Shown here piece by piece: positions 14,581 to 22,094 of a stretch of DNA of 23,494 nucleotides (position 1 is the first letter of the stretch; every line of letters starts with the position of its first letter). Made by a program: the position numbers and the translations under genes. The DNA comes from an uncultured bacterium (GTDB lineage: Bacteria; Bacillota; Clostridia; Christensenellales; QALW01). The notes below the pieces were generated by a model. The model worked only from the letters and a program-made list of their open reading frames with translations. It was not told where the DNA came from and ran no database searches. The stretch spans positions 1 to 23,494 of the forward strand of contig CAJMLN010000029.1 of the NCBI GenBank assembly GCA_905214315.1, written 5' to 3'.

Positions 14581-15192
14581 ATGGAAATCGTCTATTTCGG
14601 ACATTCCTGCTTTAAGCTCACACAGGATGGTTTTTCCGTGGTCATTGATCCGTTTAAGGACGTGCGCGGCTATGCGGACATTCATACTACAGCGGATATG
14701 GTGCTCTGCAGCCATGACCATTTTGATCATGCAGCTGTTTCCGGTGTGAAATACAAGGCAAGCGGCCGGCAGAACCCTTTCGGCATTACTATGATGCAGA
14801 CCTTTCATGATGAGGTACGGGGACAGAAGCGCGGAGAAAATTTAGTACATATCATCCGCTGTGACGGAAAAACTCTTGTTCATCTGGGCGATTTGGGACA
14901 TATGCTTGGCCAAGCGCAGCTGCGGCATATTCAAGGATGCGATTGCCTGATGATTCCTATCGGCGGCGTGTATACAATCGATGCGGAGCAAGCCCGGGAA
15001 CTGATTGAACAGGTAAATCCCCGGATTGCTATCCCCATGCATTACAGAAATGGAAAATATGGATTTCAAAACATTGGTACGTTGGCGGATTTTTTACAGC
15101 GATCTAACCGAAAGATCGTCGCTGCCGCCAGTGAAGCTTTTTCGTTGCCGGAGGAGAGCGATCTGCTTTTTGTGCCGGCGGTAAAGGAATAA
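14581..15192 (+). CDS. MBL-fold metal-dependent hydrolase
   Basis: A 203-residue cytoplasmic metallo-beta-lactamase-fold protein of the Lactamase_B_3/UPF0173-like type. Metal motifs: SHDHFDH (His45, Asp46, His47, Asp49, His50), His76 in MQTFHDEV, HLGDLGH (Asp104) and PMHYRNGKYG (His154). It begins MEIVYFGHSCFKL, the usual start of the group. Characterised relatives act on lactones or small phosphorylated compounds; the substrate here is unknown. The start is 6 bases after the alaS-like stop, with GGAG inside the end of that gene, so it is co-transcribed and probably coupled. Confidence 0.88.
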   Translation: MEIVYFGHSCFKLTQDGFSVVIDPFKDVRGYADIHTTADMVLCSHDHFDHAAVSGVKYKASGRQNPFGITMMQTFHDEVRGQKRGENLVHIIRCDGKTLVHLGDLGHMLGQAQLRHIQGCDCLMIPIGGVYTIDAEQARELIEQVNPRIAIPMHYRNGKYGFQNIGTLADFLQRSNRKIVAAASEAFSLPEESDLLFVPAVKE

Positions 15193-15207
15193 AAAGGAGA
15201 AATGAAT

Positions 15208-17472
15208 ATGTTTTTTAAACGCGCTGTGCCCGTGTGGGCCAAAGAACTTGTCAGTGACAGAAATATTATGCTCTGCTTTGAAACCCAGATTGAGTATGGC
15301 GGGGAAAAGGCGGAAATTCATATTGCGGCGGATACGATATACCGCATGTATATCAATGGTGAGTTTGCTTTTTACGGCCCTCAGCGCTGCGGCAGAGGTT
15401 GGTGGCGCGTGGATGAACTGGATATTACCGCCAGGCTGAAAAAGGGGAACAACACTGTTTGCATACAGGTAGTCAACTATGGGGTTTGCTCTTTTCAGTA
15501 TATTAAACAGCCCGGATTTTTGCAGGCGGAAATTATACTTAACGGCGTTGTTGCCGCCGCTACGGGAGTAAACGGCGATTTTAAGGCCAAAAGGGATTTA
15601 TCTAAAATACAGGTGATCGAACGTTTTTCCTATCAGCGTCCGTTTGTGGAGGGATGGAATCTGCCGGCAGAGTATTCTGATGAGCTGCAATTGATCACTG
15701 TAGAGGGAATACGGCTTTGCAGCCGTACAGCTCCGCTGCCGGAATTTGAGCTTGACAGCCCCGTTAAGCTGATCTGCGAGGGCGCGGCGGTGCTTCCGGA
15801 GCAGTATGAGGTAAAGGATTCAAGCCGGTTTGAAAATCCGGATGAACTGGATTTCAGTTTTTCTTTGGAAGAGCTGCCCGTACTTTACCGGATGCATGCG
15901 GCGCATATGCGTATTTTGCGAGATGTTCCCTGTGACGAAGATATTCCGGAGGGATATTCTTTTACTTTAAAAGAAACGGAATACCAAGGATTTCGTTTCC
16001 GCAAAGAAAATACCGGTTTTATCGTATGTGATTTGGAGTGCACGGAAGATACGGCAATATATTTTATTTTTGATGAATTGCTTGTGGAGGGAAAGATTGA
16101 GCCTGCAAAGCATAACAGCGGTACATGTAATTTGATTCCCGTTTATTTAAAGAAAGGGAAGCATCATTTTATCGCAATTGAGCCGATGTCCATGCAATAT
16201 ATTAAAGTACAGTGCGTGAAGGGAAGCGTGAAAGTAAGCGGTCTTTCTTTAATGGAATATATCAATCCCGAGGCAAAAAAGGCTTTGTTTGAAAGCAATG
16301 ATGAGGCTATTAACCGGATTTATACTGCGGCGGTCAATACCTTTGCGCAAAATGCTGTGGATATTTTTATGGACTGTCCTTCACGGGAGCGTGCCGGATG
16401 GCTGTGCGACAGCTTTTTTACCGGCAGGGTGGAAAAGGATCTTACGGGCGATTCCAAAGTAGAAAAAGGTTTTTTGGAAAACTTTTTTATTGCCACGGAA
16501 TTTCCGCGGATTCCCGAAGGAATGCTGCCGATGTGCTATCCTTCTGATGAACTTACAGCGCAATTTATTCCTAACTGGGCGATGTTTCTGGTAATAGAAT
16601 TGGAAGAGTATGCACAGCGCTCTGGTGATGCCGAAATGGTGGCTGCGGCCAAAGAACGACTGTATAAGCTGGAAAACTATTTTTGTAAATTCCTTAACGG
16701 TGACGGCTTATTGGAAAAGCTGGACGGCTGGGTTTTTGTGGAATGGTCGCAGGCGAACCAATGGGTACAGGATGTAAATTTCCCCTCCAATATGATGTAT
16801 TATGCTATGCTTAAATCCATGGCCAGAATGTATCAGGATAGCGTACTGGAGGAAAAGGCGGAAAAGATCAGGGAGACGATTATCCGGCTTTCCTTTAACG
16901 GCAAATTCTTCAGGGATCATATGGTTTATGAAGGCGGCTCTCTTACCGTGCCGGAGGATATTACGGAAGTCTGCCAATATTATGCATTTTTTACCGGCGT
17001 TGCTGATAAAGAAAGCTTTGCTCCTCTGCTGGAGATTATTGCACAAGATTTCGGCGCCGGACACAAGTGTACGCAGACGCATCCGAGAGTATATCCGGCC
17101 AATGCGTTTATCGGGAATTATTTGCGTATGGAGGTGCTTTCACAAAATGGTTACCGCCATAGAATTATGGAGGAGATCAAAGATTATTTTGATTATATGG
17201 CATTGCTGACAGGTACCCTTTGGGAAAATGACAACGCACATGCCAGCTGCAATCATGGTTTTGCTTCCCATGTGATACGGTTGATTTTTCGTGACTGTCT
17301 GGGAATCGACCGTATTGATGAGGGAAATAAAATGGTGTATCTGAACCATGATTTTAAAGCGCCCGAAAATGTAAAAGCGATGCTTCCTTTGAAAAACGGC
17401 AGCATCAAAATAACAGTTTCTTCTGGAGCGCGCAAGGTTGAAATAACGGGAGATTATAAACTGGGACAATGA
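15208..17472 (+). CDS. GH78-like alpha-L-rhamnosidase
   Basis: A 754-residue protein with beta-sandwich domains, then an (alpha/alpha)6 barrel. The DCPSRERAGWLCD motif supplies Asp389, Glu394 and Asp401 with the same +5/+12 spacing as Asp567, Glu572 and Asp579 recalled from the Bacillus GH78 enzyme RhaB. Glu673 in GTLWENDNAHASCNHG matches the general base followed by the family's 'ASxNHG' block. The N-terminal half contains DTIYRMYINGEFAFYGP, as in GH78 accessory domains. There is no signal peptide, so substrates must be imported. I chose the ATG at 15208 because AAGGAG is 8 bases away; the ATG at 15202 is only 2 bases from it. The gene overlaps the thioesterase by ATGA. Rhamnoside specificity is likely but not proven. 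Confidence 0.85.
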   Translation: MFFKRAVPVWAKELVSDRNIMLCFETQIEYGGEKAEIHIAADTIYRMYINGEFAFYGPQRCGRGWWRVDELDITARLKKGNNTVCIQVVNYGVCSFQYIKQPGFLQAEIILNGVVAAATGVNGDFKAKRDLSKIQVIERFSYQRPFVEGWNLPAEYSDELQLITVEGIRLCSRTAPLPEFELDSPVKLICEGAAVLPEQYEVKDSSRFENPDELDFSFSLEELPVLYRMHAAHMRILRDVPCDEDIPEGYSFTLKETEYQGFRFRKENTGFIVCDLECTEDTAIYFIFDELLVEGKIEPAKHNSGTCNLIPVYLKKGKHHFIAIEPMSMQYIKVQCVKGSVKVSGLSLMEYINPEAKKALFESNDEAINRIYTAAVNTFAQNAVDIFMDCPSRERAGWLCDSFFTGRVEKDLTGDSKVEKGFLENFFIATEFPRIPEGMLPMCYPSDELTAQFIPNWAMFLVIELEEYAQRSGDAEMVAAAKERLYKLENYFCKFLNGDGLLEKLDGWVFVEWSQANQWVQDVNFPSNMMYYAMLKSMARMYQDSVLEEKAEKIRETIIRLSFNGKFFRDHMVYEGGSLTVPEDITEVCQYYAFFTGVADKESFAPLLEIIAQDFGAGHKCTQTHPRVYPANAFIGNYLRMEVLSQNGYRHRIMEEIKDYFDYMALLTGTLWENDNAHASCNHGFASHVIRLIFRDCLGIDRIDEGNKMVYLNHDFKAPENVKAMLPLKNGSIKITVSSGARKVEITGDYKLGQ

Positions 17473-18194
17473 GTAATGCAATCCATGATAAAAACTATTA
17501 TTTAAGAGCTTCTGATTTTGATACGGCCGGGGGCCTGCAGCCTGCCGCGGTACTGGATCTGTTCCAGGATGCGGCAGGAGAGCATGCGCAAAAATTAAAG
17601 GTAGATTATTCCCATATGATTCTGCGAAATATGATGTGGGTGGTTGTAAGGGTTAAATATCGGGTGCTGCAAAGAGCGAAAATGTATCAAAAGGTCAATG
17701 TCGCTACTTGGCCGCATGAGAGCCGGCGCCTTGATTTTCAGCGGGATTATTGGATCCGCAGCGAAGCGGGTGAGTTGATGATCAAAGGAACTTCCCAGTG
17801 GGCGCTGATGGATAGCAGAACGCGGAAAATCGTTCTGGCCCGGGATATTTATAAGGAAATTGATGCGTTCTGTCAGGAAAATACTTTTGAAGAAAAGTTT
17901 TTAAAGGTGCCGGATTTTGAGGAAACAGGTGAAGGGTATCCGGTGATGAGCGGTTATACGGATTTGGATATCAATGGGCATGTGAACAATATCAAATACG
18001 CCAATTATGCATTAAATGCCGCGGAACTTGCACCCGGTGAGGAAATTGAGGAATTTCAAATTGATTACCATAAAGAAGTTCGTAATCATACGGCACTTGC
18101 GGTGTTTGTACAGCGAAATGAAAAGAAGATTTTAATAAAAGGGAAAAACGATGCGGGAGATAGTATGTTCTCTTGCCGAATTGAATTAAAATAA
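17469..18194 (+). CDS. Acyl-ACP thioesterase (FatA/FatB type)
   Basis: A 241-residue double hot-dog protein that would release fatty acids from acyl carrier protein. The N-terminal hot dog has the usual start YYLRASDFDTAGGLQPAAVLD-like region (10-30) and NMMWVVVRVKYRV. The second carries DLDINGHVNNIKYANY (165-180) with the catalytic Asn169/His171 pair, and a matching DYHKEVRNHT block follows. Length is normal for the bacterial family (about 240-250). It is translationally coupled to the GH78 gene (ATGA) and is the last gene of the operon, ending at a strong hairpin. A link between rhamnoside hydrolysis and acyl release is not known to me. Confidence 0.9.
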   Translation: MSNAIHDKNYYLRASDFDTAGGLQPAAVLDLFQDAAGEHAQKLKVDYSHMILRNMMWVVVRVKYRVLQRAKMYQKVNVATWPHESRRLDFQRDYWIRSEAGELMIKGTSQWALMDSRTRKIVLARDIYKEIDAFCQENTFEEKFLKVPDFEETGEGYPVMSGYTDLDINGHVNNIKYANYALNAAELAPGEEIEEFQIDYHKEVRNHTALAVFVQRNEKKILIKGKNDAGDSMFSCRIELK

Positions 18195-18211
18195 TTAAAA
18201 AAAGACAACAA

Positions 18212-18246
18212 AAAGCTTCTGCCTAAAAAGCAGAGGCTTTGTTTGT
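18212..18246. terminator. Bidirectional rho-independent terminator
   Basis: Arms AAAGCTTCTGC (18212-18222) and GCAGAGGCTTT (18230-18240) form 11 pairs with one T-G wobble around CTAAAAA. T-rich tails follow on both strands (GTTTGTAT on plus; TTTTGTTGTCTTTTTTT on minus). It serves the thioesterase operon and the convergent pseudogene. Confidence 0.85.
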
Positions 18247-18262
18247 ATAAAAGTAAAAAAAT

Positions 18263-19840
18263 TCATAGCTTTAATTGCAACAGTCCACCGTATCCGCACG
18301 GCAGCCATATCTTGTTTTGAAAATATACCGGTTTTCCGGGGGAAGCGTTGGTGGGCAGAGAGCATATGGTCCTGGGAGATTTTACAGAGGAAATATCCGT
18401 TACGGTAACTATGCCCTTTGCACGCTCTGCCGATACCAAAAAGGAGCTGCATACGGTAATTTTGCCGACGATATCAGTTTGGGTGCGATAGAAAGGAAGG
18501 TCATCAGCGAAGACGTGTTCCTTTATTGGCAGAAGGATATATCCTCCGTTTAAATTGTAGAAAATGTTTTCTTCGTCCGTATCACAGCCATTTTCGGGAC
18601 CTAAGCTCATAAAGCCGTTGTGCTTGGGGTGAAAAATATTGTACAGTGTGGTTTTGCCGGCAGAAGGATTTGTATAAACCAGCCCGTCACGGTGCCAAGA
18701 ACATGAGCATTTCGTCAAACAGATGGATGCCGGAAATGCCGCAGGCCGCGGCAACATAGACACCGGCTTCACATAAACCGAGTACGGGGGCATTTTCAGG
18801 AATATAAGTTTGTTCCGGTGCGGCACGGTTATTTGAAATGCAGCGGAAGCTCTGGGGCTGCACTTTTATTGGAAGATCTATATCAAAACGATAGCAGTTT
18901 TTAAATAAAATATCCCGGCAGGAAAACCGAAACAAATTCGAGCGGCCGGAGGAAATATAGAATGCTCCGTTGCATGTGGTTAAACCGGTAACAGCATCGG
19001 GCAGAGAATCCACAGAGGGCAGAGAAAGATGAAATAAGGGCCTCCGGGAATTTGTATCATAGGCAAACACACCCAGAAGAGAAATTCCGCAGATCAGGAT
19101 ATCTCCGCTGAGAATTGGTTTCCACATGTCGTAGGAGATAGAATAGCCTTGCCTCAAAATTGGGAATACAGGCTTATGGGGTGCGCCGGATTTGATACAT
19201 CAAAAATCTCTAAACTATTTCTCATGCCGTACTGCGGATCATTTTCATCGGACACATTTTTAATTCCGCGGCCATGTTGACCGGTAACCGGTTTTTTACG
19301 ATCACACCGTCGCCGCGCCCTTTTAAAGGGATGCACGTAACCAGTTTGGGCCGCGTAATATCGTGAATGTCTACTATGGCAATATTCATTTCGCCCTATA
19401 CGCCGCCATAGAGATATCCATTGTAAACACATGCCGATTGAATTTCAACAACGCGTATGATGCCAATATGCTTTGGTGTGCGGGGGCGGGATATATCGAT
19501 AAGTTCTACACCGTACTGGAGACAGCTAATGAGAGCAAGGCAGCCATATAAGGTTACGCCAGTAGCGAATTCAATGGTTTGATAATGTACAAGCGGACGG
19601 AGAGAGTCCTCCTTTGCTTCCAGTAGCTATAAACTGTTTTCCCTTGCTGATAGTACGGCGATGCCGCGTGTAATTTCAATCTGATGCGCGTTGCCGAGAC
19701 CTTTGAATTCACAGCACAGTCTGCCTTCGGGCGTTAAAACACATAGTCTGCCGCCAGGATATTGTAAAGTGTTATAACATATAGGTGGTCGCTACATCCA
19801 TACAAGGACCGAAAATTAGTTCTTGTATCGTCTGTTCCAT
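18263..19840 (-). pseudogene. Decayed LVIVD-repeat beta-propeller gene
   Basis: About 1.58 kb that was once one reading frame of roughly 525 codons, now broken at six places. Segments: 19840-19772, 19776-19627, 19626-19290 (with a TAG at 19396-19398), about 19290-19154, 19157-18700 and about 18705-18263. Propeller-like strands continue across the breaks: GVELIDISRPRTPKHIGIIR, IAIVDIHDITRPKLVTCI, SLEIFDVSNPAHPISLY and IVTVTDISSVKSPRT, which are LVIVD-type blades, with a natural C-terminus CGYGGLLQLKL. No Shine-Dalgarno site remains at the presumed ATG. Intact relatives are usually surface or secreted proteins of unknown role. Neighbouring genes are unbroken, so sequence error is less likely than real decay. 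Confidence 0.85.
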
Positions 19841-19869
19841 TTTATTGTCTTTTGCATTAAATTACTGTT

Positions 19870-19898
19870 ATTTTATTATATTTTAAAGTTTGGTGCAA
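19870..19898 (-). promoter_or_regulatory. Possible leftover promoter of the beta-propeller pseudogene
   Basis: Minus strand: TTGCAC (19898-19893), 17 bases, TAAAAT (19875-19870). The -10 has five of six matches; the -35 is weak. It points at the pseudogene start, 30 bases away. Confidence 0.3.
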
Positions 19899-19946
19899 CT
19901 TGGAATCGCATTTTCTAAGCAAACAGGCGCTTTTTTTAGTTATATA

Positions 19947-19975
19947 TTGACAGCGGGGAGGCAATATGCGATAAT
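19947..19975 (+). promoter_or_regulatory. Sigma-A promoter of the GH20-like gene pair
   Basis: TTGACA (19947-19952), 17 bases, GATAAT (19970-19975): perfect -35, five of six at -10. The leader is about 55 bases before the ATG at 20037. Confidence 0.85.
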
Positions 19976-20036
19976 TTTATAAGAATTAATTGCAGAAAGA
20001 ATTTTCATTAACTAAAAATGAAGGGTGGCAAAAAGG

Positions 20037-20978
20037 ATGCTGGCATATATGATCTATTTAGGCTCCAGCATGTGGCATGACTGGGACAGTGAGATTCCTC
20101 ATGGAAAAAATGACCCCCAATATTATGATGAGATGTTTACGCAGAAGAGTGCCTGGCGGAAAATTGTGGATTTTTTGCCGCAAAACGGAATTAATACGGT
20201 TTTGATCGATATGGCGGAAGGCGTTCAGTATGATTCTGTGCCGGAGATTTCCTGCAGAGGGGCCTGGAGCAAATATGAGCTGAAGGAAGAGCTGGAGCAT
20301 ATTCGTACGCTGGGGATGACGCCAATTCCCAAATTTAATTTTTCGGCGACGCACGATGCATGGCTTGGGGAATATGGCAGAATGGTGTCCACTCCGCAAT
20401 ATTATCGCGCCATAGAAAATTTGCTGTGTGAAACAGCGGAGCTGTTTGATTATCCTGAATATATTCATGTCGGCCTGGAAGAGGAGCTTCCGCATTGCCA
20501 GAACGGCTACGGTCTTTGCGTTTGCCGAAATGACAATGTATTTTGGCATGATGCGGATTTTTTATTTAAAACAGTGCGCAAAAACAAAGCTCGTCCCTGG
20601 ATATGGGGAGATGGGTTCTGGTATAGTACGGAGGCCTATTTAAAAAACACACCAAAGGATGTGCTTGTTTCTAACAGTATGTATCAGCGGCTGTTTGAAA
20701 TTGGTCCGGGAGATTGGCACCAACGTTCTTTGGAGGCATTTTATACGGTTGCAAAGAACGGATTCGATTATTTGCCTATGGTTTCTACCTGTTATCGTGA
20801 ATTGAATGCTTATGATATCATCGATCATGTGCATCGAAACTGTCCGCAGGGAAATTTAAAGGGATTTATTTCTACCCCCTGGTGCAGGACAAGTGAAGAG
20901 GACGTGTATTGTCATTATAATGATATTGTACGTTTTTCCACTGCGATAAAAAAGGTTTATGGGGAGGCAAAATTATGA
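20037..20978 (+). CDS. GH20-like TIM-barrel protein, copy 1
   Basis: A 313-residue cytoplasmic protein of a family I know only as uncharacterised. It resembles the catalytic TIM barrel of GH20 hexosaminidases: INTVLIDMAEGVQY, then ELKEELEHIRTLGMTPIPKF, NFSATHDAWLGEYGRMVSTP, EYIHVGLEEE (HVGLEE at 144-149, where GH20 has HxGGDE) and ARPWIWGDGFWY. GH20-like activity is an inference; residues at the presumed catalytic pair are Glu-Glu rather than Asp-Glu. I chose the ATG at 20037 because AAGGGTGG is 8 bases away; a GTG at 20025 directly touches that site. It overlaps copy 2 by ATGA and has its own strong promoter. Confidence 0.75.
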   Translation: MLAYMIYLGSSMWHDWDSEIPHGKNDPQYYDEMFTQKSAWRKIVDFLPQNGINTVLIDMAEGVQYDSVPEISCRGAWSKYELKEELEHIRTLGMTPIPKFNFSATHDAWLGEYGRMVSTPQYYRAIENLLCETAELFDYPEYIHVGLEEELPHCQNGYGLCVCRNDNVFWHDADFLFKTVRKNKARPWIWGDGFWYSTEAYLKNTPKDVLVSNSMYQRLFEIGPGDWHQRSLEAFYTVAKNGFDYLPMVSTCYRELNAYDIIDHVHRNCPQGNLKGFISTPWCRTSEEDVYCHYNDIVRFSTAIKKVYGEAKL

Positions 20979-21925
20979 AACCGATGTGGGCAATGCTGCT
21001 GCATTTGGGATATAATGAATGGCACGATCGTTATTCTGCTTTTTGCGGAAAAGATGAGGATCAGATTTTTAGGGATTTTTTGTATTTTGACGAAAAGACC
21101 TGGAATGAAATCCTTGCATTTTTGCCTTCACAGGGGATTGATACGCTGCTCATTGATATTGCCGAGGGAATTTGCCTGGATTCTCATCCGGAGATTGCAG
21201 TAAAAGGAAGCTGGAGTAAGCAGAAATTGGCAGAGGAGATCGGCCGCCTGCGCACAAAGGGGTTTCGTGTGCTGCCCAAACTGGATTTTTCTGCCGCGCA
21301 TGACGCTTGGCTGGGGGAATATCATCAAATGGTGGGAAGTCTTCTCTATGAACGCGTTGTCAGGGAAATCCTTGAGGAGGTTTGTGAATTATTTGATGAT
21401 CCGGAGTATTTTCACTTGGGAATGGGCGATGAATATGATAAGCCCCAGGCAAAATACGGCCATTGCATTATCCGCAACGTGAATATTTTCTGGCGGGAAA
21501 TGTATCAAATGTGGGATGTTTTACAGGCTCGCGGCGTTCGCCCCTGGATCAGCAGCGAGTATTATCAGCGGTATCCCAAGGCCTTTTTAGCCAAGCTTTC
21601 GCCTGAGGTGCTGCTTTCGGTGGAATATTCCTCCCGCCTTTATCCGCAGGATCCTTTGGGAATCAGGCCTGTCAGCCATGAGCAGACAATTTTTGAGGAA
21701 TTATGTCACAGCGGGTATGATTTTATTCCGGAGGTTACGGTGCACGGAATCCGGCAAACAGCAAACGATGTGTTTTGGTATGCTGACCGGAATTTTAGGG
21801 GAAATGAAAAGTTTAAGGGAATTATGGCTGTAAGTGATATGGCTACGGTAGAAACGTCACAATATGGTATTATGCATATTGCACAGCGTTTCGGAACAGC
21901 CAAACGTGAACATTGGGATCAATAA
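20975..21925 (+). CDS. GH20-like TIM-barrel protein, copy 2
   Basis: A 316-residue paralogue of the preceding protein, alignable along its whole length. Shared blocks are MLLHLGYNEWHDR, IDTLLIDIAEGICLDSHPEI, GSWSKQKLAEEI, LPKLDFSAAHDAWLGEYHQM, DDPEYFHLGMGDE (147-153) and GVRPWISSEYYQRYP. At the place where copy 1 has HVGLEE this copy has HLGMGDE, so the acidic pair is shifted by one residue. No signal peptide. Translation is coupled to copy 1 (ATGA), helped by GGAGG about 8 bases before the ATG. A strong terminator follows at 22042. The substrate is unknown; the pair may form a heteromer or act on two related sugars. Confidence 0.75.
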   Translation: MKPMWAMLLHLGYNEWHDRYSAFCGKDEDQIFRDFLYFDEKTWNEILAFLPSQGIDTLLIDIAEGICLDSHPEIAVKGSWSKQKLAEEIGRLRTKGFRVLPKLDFSAAHDAWLGEYHQMVGSLLYERVVREILEEVCELFDDPEYFHLGMGDEYDKPQAKYGHCIIRNVNIFWREMYQMWDVLQARGVRPWISSEYYQRYPKAFLAKLSPEVLLSVEYSSRLYPQDPLGIRPVSHEQTIFEELCHSGYDFIPEVTVHGIRQTANDVFWYADRNFRGNEKFKGIMAVSDMATVETSQYGIMHIAQRFGTAKREHWDQ

Positions 21926-22041
21926 TTTTATGGGAATAAAGCAAAAATATAAGCTTGATACAGCAGTTGATGGGAAACACGGGTGCGTGGCGTGAAAGAA
22001 CCAATAGGCTAAAAAGGGTTTCCGGATGTTCATATATAAAA

Positions 22042-22076
22042 GCCGGCAGAAGAAGAATTCTTCGCCGGCATTTTTT
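22042..22076. terminator. Rho-independent terminator between the GH20-like pair and spoIVA
   Basis: GCCGGC (22042-22047) pairs with GCCGGC (22064-22069); inside, the palindrome GAAGAATTCTTC adds six pairs with a small AGAA bulge. A run of six T follows on the plus strand. On the minus strand the tail is TTTTATATAT, so it may also stop spoIVA. Confidence 0.88.
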
Positions 22077-22094
22077 ATTTTTATGGAAATCGGG

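Noticed and set aside
20025..20036. GTG start adding four residues to GH20-like copy 1
   Set aside because: The only Shine-Dalgarno sequence (AAGGGTGG) overlaps this GTG; the ATG at 20037 has the right 8-base spacing.
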